A stretch of 64,000 nucleotides of DNA from Lysobacter capsici (lineage in GTDB: Bacteria > Pseudomonadota > Gammaproteobacteria > Xanthomonadales > Xanthomonadaceae). Below the pieces are notes generated by a model. That model saw only the letters and a program-made list of their open reading frames with translations, was not told the DNA's origin and made no database searches. A program made the translations under genes and the position numbers. The stretch lies in the NCBI RefSeq assembly GCF_018732085.1, contig NZ_CP076103.1, forward strand, positions 1,674,001 to 1,738,000, written 5' to 3'. Positions within the stretch are counted from its first letter, which is position 1. The number at the start of each line of letters is the position of its first letter. Of this stretch, positions 51,953 to 60,330 are shown piece after piece.

Positions 51953-54034
51953 ATGACGCCACGCCACGCACTCCTGCCGATGGCCCTGCTGCTGGCCTGC
52001 GCATCCGCGCCGGCCCTGTCCCTCACGCCGCCGCTCGCGCGCGGCCTGGAAGTGCGCGACCTGGCCGCGATGGACCGGTTCTCCTCGCCGACCCTGTCGC
52101 CCGACGGCCGCCAACTGGTGTTCGCCAAGCGCGTGGTCGATTTCGGCGCCAACAAGTCCTCGACCTCGCTGTGGATCGAAGACCTGTTCGCGCGCGACGC
52201 GGCCCCGCCCAAGCGCCTGACCCCGGACGGATGGAACGTCAACTCGCCAGCGTTTTCCGCCGACGGCAAGACCGTGTACTTCCTCAGCAGCAAGGGCGGC
52301 AGCTCGCAGCTGTATTCGCTGCCGCTGAGCGGCGGCACGCCCAAGCAGGTCACCGCGTTCGACGGCGACGTCGGCGGTTTCCAGTTGTCGCCCGACGGCA
52401 AGCGCGTGGCGTTCAACGCCGAGGCCTATGTCGATTGCGCGGCCGACCTGGCCTGCAGCAAGAAGAAGCTCGACGCGGCCGAGAAGAGCAAGGTCAGCGG
52501 CAAGGTGTTCGACCGCATGTTCGTGCGCCACTGGGATACCTGGAACGACGGCCGCCTTAACCGCCTGTTCGTGACCGATCTGCCGGCGGCCGGCAAGACC
52601 GTCAACAGCGCCAAGCTGGTCAGCGGCGAAGTGATCGGCGACGTGCCTTCGCGTCCGTTCGGCGACAGCAGCGAATACACCTGGTCGCCCGACAGCCAGT
52701 CGCTGGTGTTCAGCGCGCGCGCGGCCGATGCGAAGGAACCGTGGTCGACCAATTTCGACCTGTACCTGGTCGGCGCCGACGGCGGCGCGGCCAAGAACCT
52801 GACCGCGTCGAACCCAGCCTGGGACACCGGCGCGGTGTTCGGCAAGGACGGCAAGACCTTGTACTACCGCGCGATGAAGCGCCCGGGTTTCGAAGCCGAC
52901 CGCTTCGGCCTGTTCGAACTCGATCTGGCCAGCGGCAAGGCGCGCGAGATCGCGCCGAAGTGGGACCGCTCGGCCACCGGCATCGTGTTGTCCGACGACG
53001 GCAAGACCATCTACACCACCGCCGAGGACATGGGCCGGCAGCCGCTGTTCGGCGTCGACATCGCCAGCGGCAAGACGAGCGAACTGATCGCCGACGGCAC
53101 CGTCGGTTCGCCGGTGTTGGCCGGCAAGACGTTTGCGTTCACCCGCAACAGCCTCAAGAGCGGCGACCAGATCTTCGTCGGCGGCCTCGACGGCGCGCCG
53201 CAGCGCGCGATCACCCCGAGCGCGAGCGAACTGTTGCCGGGCGTGAAGTTCGGCGAGGCCGAACAGTTCGATTTCAAGGGCTGGAACGGCGACACCGTGC
53301 ACGGCTACGTGGTCAAGCCGTGGAATTACCAGGAAGGCCAGAAATATCCGGTCGCGTTCCTGATCCACGGCGGCCCGCAGGGCAGCTTCGGCGATGGCTG
53401 GAGCTATCGCTGGAACCCGCAGACCTACACCGGCCAGGGCTATGCGGTGGTCATGATCGACTTCCACGGCTCCACCGGTTACGGCCAGGCCTTCACCGAC
53501 GCGATCAGCCAGCATTGGGGCGATCGTCCGCTGGAAGACCTGCAGAAGGGCTGGGCCGCGGCGCAGAAGAAGTATTCCTTCCTCAACGGCGACAAGGCCT
53601 GCGCGCTGGGCGCGTCGTACGGCGGCTTCATGGTCAACTGGATCGCCGGCAACTGGCAGCAGCCGTGGAAGTGCCTGGTCAGCCACGACGGCGTGTTCGA
53701 CCAGCGCATGATGGGTTACGCGACCGAAGAGCTGTGGTTCACCGAGTGGGAGCAGGGCGGCACGCCGTTCGACAAGCCCGCGAACTACGAGAAGTTCAAC
53801 CCGGTCAATCACGTCAAGGATTGGAAGGTGCCGATGTTGGTGATCCACGGCCAGCTCGATTACCGCATCCCGGTCGAGCAGGGCCTGGGCGTGTTCACCG
53901 CGTTGCAGCGTCAGGGCATCGAGTCCAAGTTCCTGTACTTCCCGGACGAGAACCACTGGGTGCTCAAGCCGCAGAACAGCGTGCTGTGGCACGACACGGT
54001 CAACGGTTGGTTGAAGCAGCATATCGGGCAGTAA
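51953..54034 (+). CDS. Secreted S9 family dipeptidyl-peptidase-like enzyme
   Basis: 693 residues. Signal peptide LLPMALLLACASAPALS. WD-like propeller with TLSPDGRQLVFAKR, FSADGKTVYFLS and QLSPDGKRVAFNAE repeats; hydrolase domain with FLIHGGPQGSFGDGWSYRWN, Ser555 in LGASYGGFMVNW, Asp636 in GQLDYRIPV and His668 in DENHWVLKP. Close to the S9C DPP5/acylaminoacyl peptidase type. Paralogous in plan to the gene at 45405 but not a near copy. 87 bases after the OPT gene; likely cotranscribed. Confidence 0.93.
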   Translation: MTPRHALLPMALLLACASAPALSLTPPLARGLEVRDLAAMDRFSSPTLSPDGRQLVFAKRVVDFGANKSSTSLWIEDLFARDAAPPKRLTPDGWNVNSPAFSADGKTVYFLSSKGGSSQLYSLPLSGGTPKQVTAFDGDVGGFQLSPDGKRVAFNAEAYVDCAADLACSKKKLDAAEKSKVSGKVFDRMFVRHWDTWNDGRLNRLFVTDLPAAGKTVNSAKLVSGEVIGDVPSRPFGDSSEYTWSPDSQSLVFSARAADAKEPWSTNFDLYLVGADGGAAKNLTASNPAWDTGAVFGKDGKTLYYRAMKRPGFEADRFGLFELDLASGKAREIAPKWDRSATGIVLSDDGKTIYTTAEDMGRQPLFGVDIASGKTSELIADGTVGSPVLAGKTFAFTRNSLKSGDQIFVGGLDGAPQRAITPSASELLPGVKFGEAEQFDFKGWNGDTVHGYVVKPWNYQEGQKYPVAFLIHGGPQGSFGDGWSYRWNPQTYTGQGYAVVMIDFHGSTGYGQAFTDAISQHWGDRPLEDLQKGWAAAQKKYSFLNGDKACALGASYGGFMVNWIAGNWQQPWKCLVSHDGVFDQRMMGYATEELWFTEWEQGGTPFDKPANYEKFNPVNHVKDWKVPMLVIHGQLDYRIPVEQGLGVFTALQRQGIESKFLYFPDENHWVLKPQNSVLWHDTVNGWLKQHIGQ

Positions 54035-54058
54035 GCGCCCGCATCGCGCCGTTTCTGC

Positions 54059-54085
54059 GAAGGCCGCCTGTGGGCGGCCTTCGTT
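54059..54085 (+). terminator. Possible terminator after the S9 gene
   Basis: GAAGGCCGCC (54059-54068), loop TGTG, GGCGGCCTTC (54073-54082), followed by a weak GTTGT rather than a full T run. Confidence 0.5.
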
Positions 54086-54117
54086 GTATCAGGCATGTGC
54101 GTGGGTTCGATCCAGAC

Positions 54118-54202
54118 TGTAGGAGCGGCGCAAGCCGCGACCGCGAAACCTCACATGCGTCGAATGCGCGATGTCGCGGTCGCGGCTCGCGCCGCTCCTA
54201 CA
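54118..54202. repeat. Palindromic REP pair
   Basis: TGTAGGAGCGGCGCAAGCCG... at 54118-54146 and its inverse ending CGCCGCTCCTACA at 54174-54202, 27-base spacer. Same family as 45089, 47527 and 55602. Confidence 0.9.
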
Positions 54203-54332
54203 GGGCGCGGTCGTGGCAACGATATGAGGCGGCGGTTTCGCCACCTGAACTCGCGCCCCCGCACCACCGGCCCTTGCCCGGTCCGGGCGATACGAAGTAA
54301 AAGCGGTGACACCAACGCACGAGACACCCGGC

Positions 54333-55592
54333 ATGCCCGAAACCGCCCACACGGCGCTCATCAGCAACGACATCGTCGTCCTCGGCCTGATCGCCGCCAC
54401 CCTGGGCCTGGTGTTCTGGACCTCGTCGAAGCAGACCGGCTTCTGGAAAAAGTTCTACACCTTCGTGCCGGCGCTGCTGCTGTGCTATTTCATCCCGGGC
54501 ATCTACAACACCGTCGGCCTGGTCGACGGCGAAAACACCAAGCTCTACAACCCGGTCGCCAGCCGCGTGCTGCTGCCGGCGGCGCTGGTGCTGCTGACCC
54601 TGACCATCGACCTCAAGGGCGTGCTCAAGCTCGGCCCCAAGCTGCTGCTGATGTACGCGGTGTCCTCGCTCAGCGTGATGCTCGGCGCGATCGTCGCCTT
54701 CGTCGCGATGCGCGCGTTCCATCCCGAAACCGTCTCCGGCGACACCTGGGGCGGCATGGCGGCCCTGGCCGGCAGCTGGATCGGCGGCGGCGCCAACATG
54801 CTCGCGATGAAGGAGATCTTCCAGGTCGATGCAACCACCTTCGGCCAGTTCGCCGTGGTCGATGTCGGCGTGGGCTATGTGTGGATGGCGGTGTTGATCT
54901 TCCTGGCCAGCCGCGCGAAACAGATCGATGAACGCAGCGGCGCCGACACCCGTGGCATCGAAGAGCTCAAGCAGCGCATCGAAAGTTTCCAGGCCCAGCA
55001 CCAGCGCATCGCCAGCCTGACCGACCTGGCGATGATCATCGGCATCGCCTTCGGCGTGGTCGGCCTGGCCCATGCGATCGCCACGCCGCTGTCGGGCTGG
55101 TTTGCCGCGAACGTGTCGTGGGCGCGCACGGTGAGCCTGCACGAGCCGTTCTTCTGGGTGGTCGCGGTGTCGACCTTCGCCGGCCTGGCGCTGAGCTTCA
55201 CCCGCGCGCGCGAACTCGAAGGCGCGGGCGCCTCGAAGATCGGCAGCCTGCTGCTGTACTTCCTGATCGCCTGCATCGGTTTGCAGATGGACATCCTGGC
55301 CTTGCTCGACAAGCCGTGGCTGTTCGCGCTGGGGCTGATCTGGATCAGCGTGCATATCGCGATCCTGTGGGGCGTCGGCCGATTGCTGCGGGTGCCGTTC
55401 TTCTATTTCGCGATCGGCTCGCAGAGCAACATCGGCGGCCCGGCCTCGGCGCCGGTCGTCGCCTCGGCGTTCCATCCCTCGCTGGCGCCGGTCGGCGCCT
55501 TGCTGGGGACCCTGGGCTACGCGACCGGGACGGGCTTGGCGTATATCGTCGGCATCACCTTGCGTTCGCTCGCAGGCGCTGCGCCGGCTTGA
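54333..55592 (+). CDS. DUF819-family membrane protein
   Basis: 419 residues, about 11 membrane helices, DUF819 family (YjcL-like). Conserved: LISNDIVVLGLIAATLGLVFW, FVPALLLCYFIPGIYNT, GSWIGGGANMLAMKEIFQV, and the end GSQSNIGGPASAPVVASAFHPSLAPVGALLGTLGYATGTGLAY. A central loop (about 195-240) is charged and coiled (RGIEELKQRIESFQAQHQR). ATG 54333 is taken; GTG 54306 would add nine residues. Function unknown; possibly a transporter. Flanked on both sides by REP pairs. Confidence 0.85.
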   Translation: MPETAHTALISNDIVVLGLIAATLGLVFWTSSKQTGFWKKFYTFVPALLLCYFIPGIYNTVGLVDGENTKLYNPVASRVLLPAALVLLTLTIDLKGVLKLGPKLLLMYAVSSLSVMLGAIVAFVAMRAFHPETVSGDTWGGMAALAGSWIGGGANMLAMKEIFQVDATTFGQFAVVDVGVGYVWMAVLIFLASRAKQIDERSGADTRGIEELKQRIESFQAQHQRIASLTDLAMIIGIAFGVVGLAHAIATPLSGWFAANVSWARTVSLHEPFFWVVAVSTFAGLALSFTRARELEGAGASKIGSLLLYFLIACIGLQMDILALLDKPWLFALGLIWISVHIAILWGVGRLLRVPFFYFAIGSQSNIGGPASAPVVASAFHPSLAPVGALLGTLGYATGTGLAYIVGITLRSLAGAAPA

Positions 55593-55601
55593 AGCCCGAC
55601 G

Positions 55602-55684
55602 GTAGGAGCGGCGCGAGCCGCGACCGCGACATCCCAGTTGCGTCGCAAGCGAGATGTCGCGGTCGCGGCTTGCGCCGCTCCTAC
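55602..55684. repeat. Palindromic REP pair
   Basis: GTAGGAGCGGCGCGAGCCGCG... at 55602-55633 and its inverse ending GCGCCGCTCCTAC at 55653-55684, spacer about 19 bases. Sits between the DUF819 and SUKH genes. Confidence 0.9.
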
Positions 55685-55724
55685 GCTCGCTTGTCCGCAA
55701 CATCATTCCTTCTGACCGACAGCC

Positions 55725-56396
55725 ATGACCTACGAGTCGTTAGCCGCACGCACCGGCATCCCTTTGCCGCCGACCTTCGTCCGTCTGCTGGCCGACGGCA
55801 AAACCCGCTACGGCGACGACCTCGCCGACTGGAAGGCTAACTGGTGCGACTACACCGTGCGCGCGCAACCGCTGCTTTCGTGCGCCTACGATCTGGAATG
55901 GATCGGCCCGGAGCAGGCCGGCGAGATCGTCGAGCATTGGCTCAATCCGGGGTTTCAGAACGCGCGCGCGTTCTTGCCGTTTGCGATATCCGGCGCGGGC
56001 GATGCCTATTGCCTGATGAAGACGGCCGCGGGCGATGTCGGTGTGGGTCTGATCTGGCACGATCGCGACACCAGCGCGATAGAGTCGGCCAGTTTCGACA
56101 ATTTCGTATTCGAGACCTTGGTGGAGAGCGCCGCCGATTTCGAGCACTTGCTGGACGATTTCTCGCCGGAGCACGCGCGAGACTGCGTCCGCGCCAACGT
56201 AAGCGTCGCCGCGGCGTATTTGCCCGCGAACTTGAACCTTGCACTGGAAGACATGATCTCGCCGCAGTCGCTGGACGAGGAAAACGACGGCGGCATGATT
56301 TCGTCGGCCGTGGCCGAGGCGGCCTTGAGCGTATCGCCGCCGTTCGAGCGCGAGCGCTTTGCGGTGGTGCCGCGCTGGCAGTGCAATGAGCGCTGA
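55725..56396 (+). CDS. SMI1/KNR4 (SUKH) family protein
   Basis: 223 residues. SUKH-fold features: an N-terminal helix with IPLPPTFVRLLADGKTRYGDDL, then EWIGPEQAGEIVEHWLNPGFQNARAFLPFAISGAGDAYCLM (typical LPFA..GxGDxYCL), GLIWHDRDTSAIESASFDNFVFETL. Many SUKH proteins are immunity proteins against contact-dependent toxins, but no toxin, VgrG or Rhs gene is near. Clean gene with a promoter presumably within the REP-flanked gap. Orphan immunity or housekeeping role unresolved. Confidence 0.75.
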   Translation: MTYESLAARTGIPLPPTFVRLLADGKTRYGDDLADWKANWCDYTVRAQPLLSCAYDLEWIGPEQAGEIVEHWLNPGFQNARAFLPFAISGAGDAYCLMKTAAGDVGVGLIWHDRDTSAIESASFDNFVFETLVESAADFEHLLDDFSPEHARDCVRANVSVAAAYLPANLNLALEDMISPQSLDEENDGGMISSAVAEAALSVSPPFERERFAVVPRWQCNER

Positions 56397-56470
56397 TGCG
56401 CAGTGCGTTGACGGTTGATCGTCGCAGGTCATGATGGCAGCGGCCATCGCGTGCATCGATGATCGCGCGC

Positions 56471-56498
56471 AAAACAAAGGCCGCCCTTGGGCGGCCTT
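56471..56498 (-). terminator. Terminator of cstA-ybdD
   Basis: Perfect 10-base stem AAGGCCGCCC (56477-56486)/GGGCGGCCTT (56489-56498), followed on the minus strand by TGTTTT. Located 24 bases past the ybdD stop. Confidence 0.8.
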
Positions 56499-56521
56499 GC
56501 TTCATCCACGTGGCTACGTGT

Positions 56522-56743
56522 TCAACAACACCCGATCCGCCCCCCGCCATATCGCGCCTCTTGCCGCTGGCGAAAGAACGTCGCGTAATCCGGAATCGGC
56601 CGCTCGGGATGTTTCTCCATCAGGTGGCGGACGTAGTTGTCATAGTCCGGCACCCCGCAGCACAGCCGTGCGGTCTGCACCAGGCGGCGCCAGGTGCGCT
56701 TGTACAACTGGTATTGACTGGCCGGTACGAGTGCAGTGCCCAT
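56522..56743 (-). CDS. ybdD: YbdD/YjiX-family small protein
   Basis: 73 residues, DUF466 (YbdD/YjiX). Motifs: WRRLVQTARLCCGVPDYDNYVRHLMEKHPERPIPDYATFFRQRQEARYGGG, ending Cys-Cys. The ATG begins one base after the cstA stop, so translation is coupled. In E. coli this small protein is encoded with and needed by CstA/BtsT-type pyruvate carriers. Confidence 0.93.
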   Translation of the reverse strand: MGTALVPASQYQLYKRTWRRLVQTARLCCGVPDYDNYVRHLMEKHPERPIPDYATFFRQRQEARYGGGRIGCC

Positions 56744-56744
56744 G

Positions 56745-58817
56745 TCAGTGGTCCGCCATCTGCGCGGGTGTCAACGCCACGTACGGCGATTCGCGATCGC
56801 TGCGCTCAGGATTGGCGCGCGCCTTGAGGATCGCGCCGATCGCGTACACCAGCACCGAGAACACCACGAACAGGAACAGCAGGGTCAGGCCGGTGTTGAC
56901 GTAGCTGTTGACCATGATCTGCTGCATCTGATCGATGCTCTTGGCCGGCGCCACCACGGTGCCCTTGGCGATCGCGTCCTGGTACTTGTGCGCCTGCGCC
57001 AGGAAGCCGACCGCCGGGTTGCTGTCGAAGATCTTGATGAAACCCGCGGCGGTGGTGCAGATCAGCAGCCACGCCGTCGGCACCATGGTGACCCAGGCGT
57101 AGCGGTCGCGCTTCATCTTGAACAGCACCACCGTGCACAGCATCAACGCGATGCCGGCGAGCATCTGGTTGGCGATGCCGAACAACGGCCACAAGGTGTT
57201 GATGCCGCCGAGCGGATCGACCACGCCCTGATACAGGAAGTAGCCCCACAACGCGACGCAGCCGCCGGTGGCGAGCAGGTTCGGGCCCCAGGCTTCGGTG
57301 CGGCGCAGCGCCGGCACGAAGCTGCCGAGCAGGTCCTGCAGCATGAAGCGGCCGGCGCGGGTGCCGGCATCGACCGCGGTCAGGATGAACAAGGCTTCGA
57401 ACAGGATCGCGAAGTGATACCAGAACGCCATCGTGTTCTCGCCCGGCAACACGTTGTGCAGGATCTGGGCGATGCCGACCGCGAGCGTGGGCGCGCCGCC
57501 GGCGCGGGCGAGGATGGTGTGTTCGCCGATGTCCTTGGCCGTGGTCTCGAGCATTTCCGGCGTGACGCTGAAGCCCCAGCCGCTGATTGTCTGCGCGACC
57601 GCATGCACGTCGGTGCCGACCAGGGCGGCGGGACTGTTCATCGCGAAGTACACGCCCGGCTCGATCACCGAGGCGGCCACCAGCGCCATGATCGCGACGA
57701 AGGATTCCATCAGCATGCCGCCGTAGCCGATGTAGCGCATGTGGCCTTCGTTGGCGAGCAGCTTGGGCGTGGTGCCCGAGGAAATCAGCGCATGGAAACC
57801 CGACACCGCGCCGCAGGCGATGGTGATGAACAAGAACGGGAACAGCCCGCCTTTCCACACCGGGCCGGTGCCGTCGGTGAACTGGGTCAGCGCCGGCATG
57901 CGCAGGTCGGGCATCACGATCACGATGCCGATCGCCAGGGCGATGATGGTGCCGATCTTCAGGAACGTGGACAGGTAGTCGCGCGGCGCCAGCACCAGCC
58001 ACACCGGCAGCACCGCGGCGACGAAGCCGTAGCCGATCAGCATCCAGGTGATCTGGGTGCCGGTGAAGGTGAAGCGCGGGCCCCACACCGGATCGGCCGC
58101 GATCACCCCGCCGTACCAGATCGCCGCGAGCAGCAGGATCAAACCGACCACCGAGATTTCGCCGATCTTGCCCGGGCGGATGTAGCGCATGTACACGCCC
58201 ATCATCACCGCGATTGGCAGGGTCGCCATCACCGTGAACATGCCCCACGGACTTTCCGCGAGCGCCTTGACCACGATCATCGCCAGCACCGCGAGGATGA
58301 TGATCATGATCAGGAACGCGCCGAACAGGGCGATGGTGCCGGGGATGCGGCCCATCTCCTCGCGCACCAGGTCGCCGAGCGAACGGCCGTTGCGGCGGCT
58401 GGAGACGAACAGGACCATGAAGTCCTGCACCGCGCCGGCCAGCACCACGCCGACGATCAGCCACAACAGCCCGGGCAGGTAGCCCATCTGCGCGGCGAGC
58501 ACCGGCCCGACCAGCGGCCCGGCGCCGGCGATCGCGGCGAAGTGGTGGCCGAACAGCACGTGCTTGTTGGTCGGGACGTAGTCCAGGCCGTCGTTGTTGA
58601 GGACCGCGGGGGTGGCCCGGGTCGGGTCGATCTGCATCACCTTGTTGGCGATGAACAGGGAGTAGTAGCGATACGCGACCAGATAGATCGACACCGCCGC
58701 GACCACGATCCACAGCGCGTTGATGTGTTCGCCGCGCCGCAGCGCGATCGTGCCGAGGCAGAACGCCCCGAGAACTGCCAGGGCCGCCCAGCCCACCTTG
58801 CCGATGCCACCTTTCAT
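56745..58817 (-). CDS. cstA: CstA-family carbon starvation transporter
   Basis: 690 residues, about 16-18 membrane helices. CstA signatures: NDGLDYVPTNKHVLFGHHFAAIAGAGPLVGPVLAAQMGYLPG, GAVQDFMVLFVSSRRNGRSLG, FHALISSGTTPKLLANEGH and the ILTAVDAGTRAGRFMLQDLLG block. CstA family members take up pyruvate or peptides on entry to stationary phase. Strong ribosome site GGGAGGG. Operon with ybdD. Confidence 0.97.
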   Translation of the reverse strand: MKGGIGKVGWAALAVLGAFCLGTIALRRGEHINALWIVVAAVSIYLVAYRYYSLFIANKVMQIDPTRATPAVLNNDGLDYVPTNKHVLFGHHFAAIAGAGPLVGPVLAAQMGYLPGLLWLIVGVVLAGAVQDFMVLFVSSRRNGRSLGDLVREEMGRIPGTIALFGAFLIMIIILAVLAMIVVKALAESPWGMFTVMATLPIAVMMGVYMRYIRPGKIGEISVVGLILLLAAIWYGGVIAADPVWGPRFTFTGTQITWMLIGYGFVAAVLPVWLVLAPRDYLSTFLKIGTIIALAIGIVIVMPDLRMPALTQFTDGTGPVWKGGLFPFLFITIACGAVSGFHALISSGTTPKLLANEGHMRYIGYGGMLMESFVAIMALVAASVIEPGVYFAMNSPAALVGTDVHAVAQTISGWGFSVTPEMLETTAKDIGEHTILARAGGAPTLAVGIAQILHNVLPGENTMAFWYHFAILFEALFILTAVDAGTRAGRFMLQDLLGSFVPALRRTEAWGPNLLATGGCVALWGYFLYQGVVDPLGGINTLWPLFGIANQMLAGIALMLCTVVLFKMKRDRYAWVTMVPTAWLLICTTAAGFIKIFDSNPAVGFLAQAHKYQDAIAKGTVVAPAKSIDQMQQIMVNSYVNTGLTLLFLFVVFSVLVYAIGAILKARANPERSDRESPYVALTPAQMADH

Positions 58818-59011
58818 GACGACCCTCCCGGTTTTTCAACTACCGAAGCGTCGCCCCTGCGTCCGGGCGGGTCAATGCGCAGTGCGGCAAAGCGGCACTA
58901 ATTGGGCTGATACTTTGGTCTTAGGTGGCCGGTTCGGGCGCGTCCATGTACTCGCACGGATCAGGCCGGTCGCTTTTACTGTTCGCGTTTTCGCTGTTCC
59001 GCCTGTGCTGT

Positions 59012-59160
59012 TCCCCCCTTTGGAAAAGGGGGGCAGGGGGGATTCGCTTTTTAGCTGGATAACTGCGTCGCCTGATCGAAAAGCGAATCCCCCGGCGCAT
59101 TGGATCCCTTTTGGCGGTCATGACGACGCAGGCGCCAGCCCCCTTTTGCAAAGGGGGCAA
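59012..59160. repeat. Nested G/C-run inverted repeats
   Basis: CCCCCCTTTGGAAAAGGGGGGCAGGGGGGATTCGCTTTTT-like block at 59013-59052 is mirrored by AAAAGCGAATCCCCC at 59079-59094 and by GCCCCCTTTTGCAAAGGGGGC at 59138-59158. The element lies upstream of cstA; the 480-base gap 58818-59298 has no gene. Confidence 0.75.
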
Positions 59161-59239
59161 ATTGTCGAGGAGCGATCTACTCAACGATGCGCATCAACCT
59201 GACGCATAAAAAAGCGACCGAAGCCTCAAGCTTCAAGCC

Positions 59240-59297
59240 GATTCCCGATTCCCGATTCCCAAATTCCGAATCTCGAATCCCAAATCCCAAATCCCAA
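59240..59297. repeat. AATCCCA/GATTCCC heptamer tract
   Basis: Tandem units GATTCCC, then AATCTCG and AATCCCA, ending next to the corA stop (minus strand). Second copy of the motif tract seen at 47638. Confidence 0.8.
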
Positions 59298-59298
59298 C

Positions 59299-60291
59299 TC
59301 AAAGCCACTTAGCCCGCTTGAACCCGACATACAGCACCACGCAAGTCAGCGCGATCACCCCGACCAGAATCCCGTAGCTCCACTGGCCTTCCAGCTCGGG
59401 CATGTACTTGAAGTTCATGCCGTACCAACTGGTGATCAAGGTCGGCGCGGCCAGCAGCGCGGCCCAGGCGCCCAGGCGCTTGACCGTCTCGCCCTGGCGA
59501 ACGGTGACCAGCGACAGGTTCACGCTGACCGCGGCGGTCAGCATCTCGCGCAAGGTGTCGGTGGTTTCGTTGATGCGCACGGCGTGATCGAGCACGTCGC
59601 GGAAATACAGCTGGATCTCTTCGTCGATCAGCCCGCCGCGCGAACGCGCGAGCTGGCCGAGGATGTCCTGCAGCGGCGCCACCGCCATCCGCAGCCGGGT
59701 CAGTTCGCGCTTGAGGTCGTACAGTTCCTGCACGGTCTCCTTGCTGAAATCCTCGGCGAAGATGTCCTTTTCCAGCTCGTTGAGCTCTTGGGTGAAGCCC
59801 TCGACGATCGGCATGAAATTGTCGACCACGCTGTCGAACACCGCGTACAGCGCCGCGCCCGGTCCGTGTTCGAGCAAGTCCGGCTCGCGCTCCATGCGCG
59901 CGCGCGCGGCCTTGTAGCTGATCGAGGCGCCGTGGCGCACGGTGACCAGATAGCGCGGGCCGACGAACATATGCGTCTCGCCGAAGCGGATGCGGTTGTC
60001 GATCTTCTGCGCGGTGTGGATGGCGACGAACAGCGAGTTGCCGTAGGACTCGATCTTCGGCCGCTGATGCGCGTTGTGCGCGTCCTCGACCGCGAGGTCG
60101 TGCAGGCAGAACTCCTCCTGCAGTTTTTCCAGGATGCCTTCGTCGGGTTCGTACAGGCCGACCCAGACGAAGCTGCCGTCGTCGACCGCGAGCACGTCGC
60201 TGATCGCGTCCAGGGTGATGTCGCGGCGGGTACCGTCGCGGCCGTAGGCCGCGCAGTTGATGACGCATTGGGGCAGGGCGGGATCTTTCAT
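59299..60291 (-). CDS. corA: CorA-family magnesium transporter
   Basis: 330 residues. Long cytoplasmic domain and two C-terminal membrane helices, with the ion-selectivity motif YGMNF just after the first. RPKIESYGNSLFVAIHTAQ and DNFMPIVEGFTQELNELEKDIF are also typical. Forms a pentameric Mg2+ (Co2+) channel. Start ATG 60291. A corC gene lies 2 kb away on the same strand. Confidence 0.96.
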   Translation of the reverse strand: MKDPALPQCVINCAAYGRDGTRRDITLDAISDVLAVDDGSFVWVGLYEPDEGILEKLQEEFCLHDLAVEDAHNAHQRPKIESYGNSLFVAIHTAQKIDNRIRFGETHMFVGPRYLVTVRHGASISYKAARARMEREPDLLEHGPGAALYAVFDSVVDNFMPIVEGFTQELNELEKDIFAEDFSKETVQELYDLKRELTRLRMAVAPLQDILGQLARSRGGLIDEEIQLYFRDVLDHAVRINETTDTLREMLTAAVSVNLSLVTVRQGETVKRLGAWAALLAAPTLITSWYGMNFKYMPELEGQWSYGILVGVIALTCVVLYVGFKRAKWL

Positions 60292-60330
60292 CCCCGAATC
60301 GTGCCCGCGCGCGGCGGCAGCGGCAAGCCG

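Noticed and set aside
49964..54022. 1352-residue minus-strand frame across OPT and S9 genes
   Set aside because: Spans two well-supported plus-strand genes and the gap between them; no family features.
56736..58901. 721-residue plus-strand frame opposite cstA
   Set aside because: His/Asp/Arg-rich shadow; cstA on the other strand has all family motifs.
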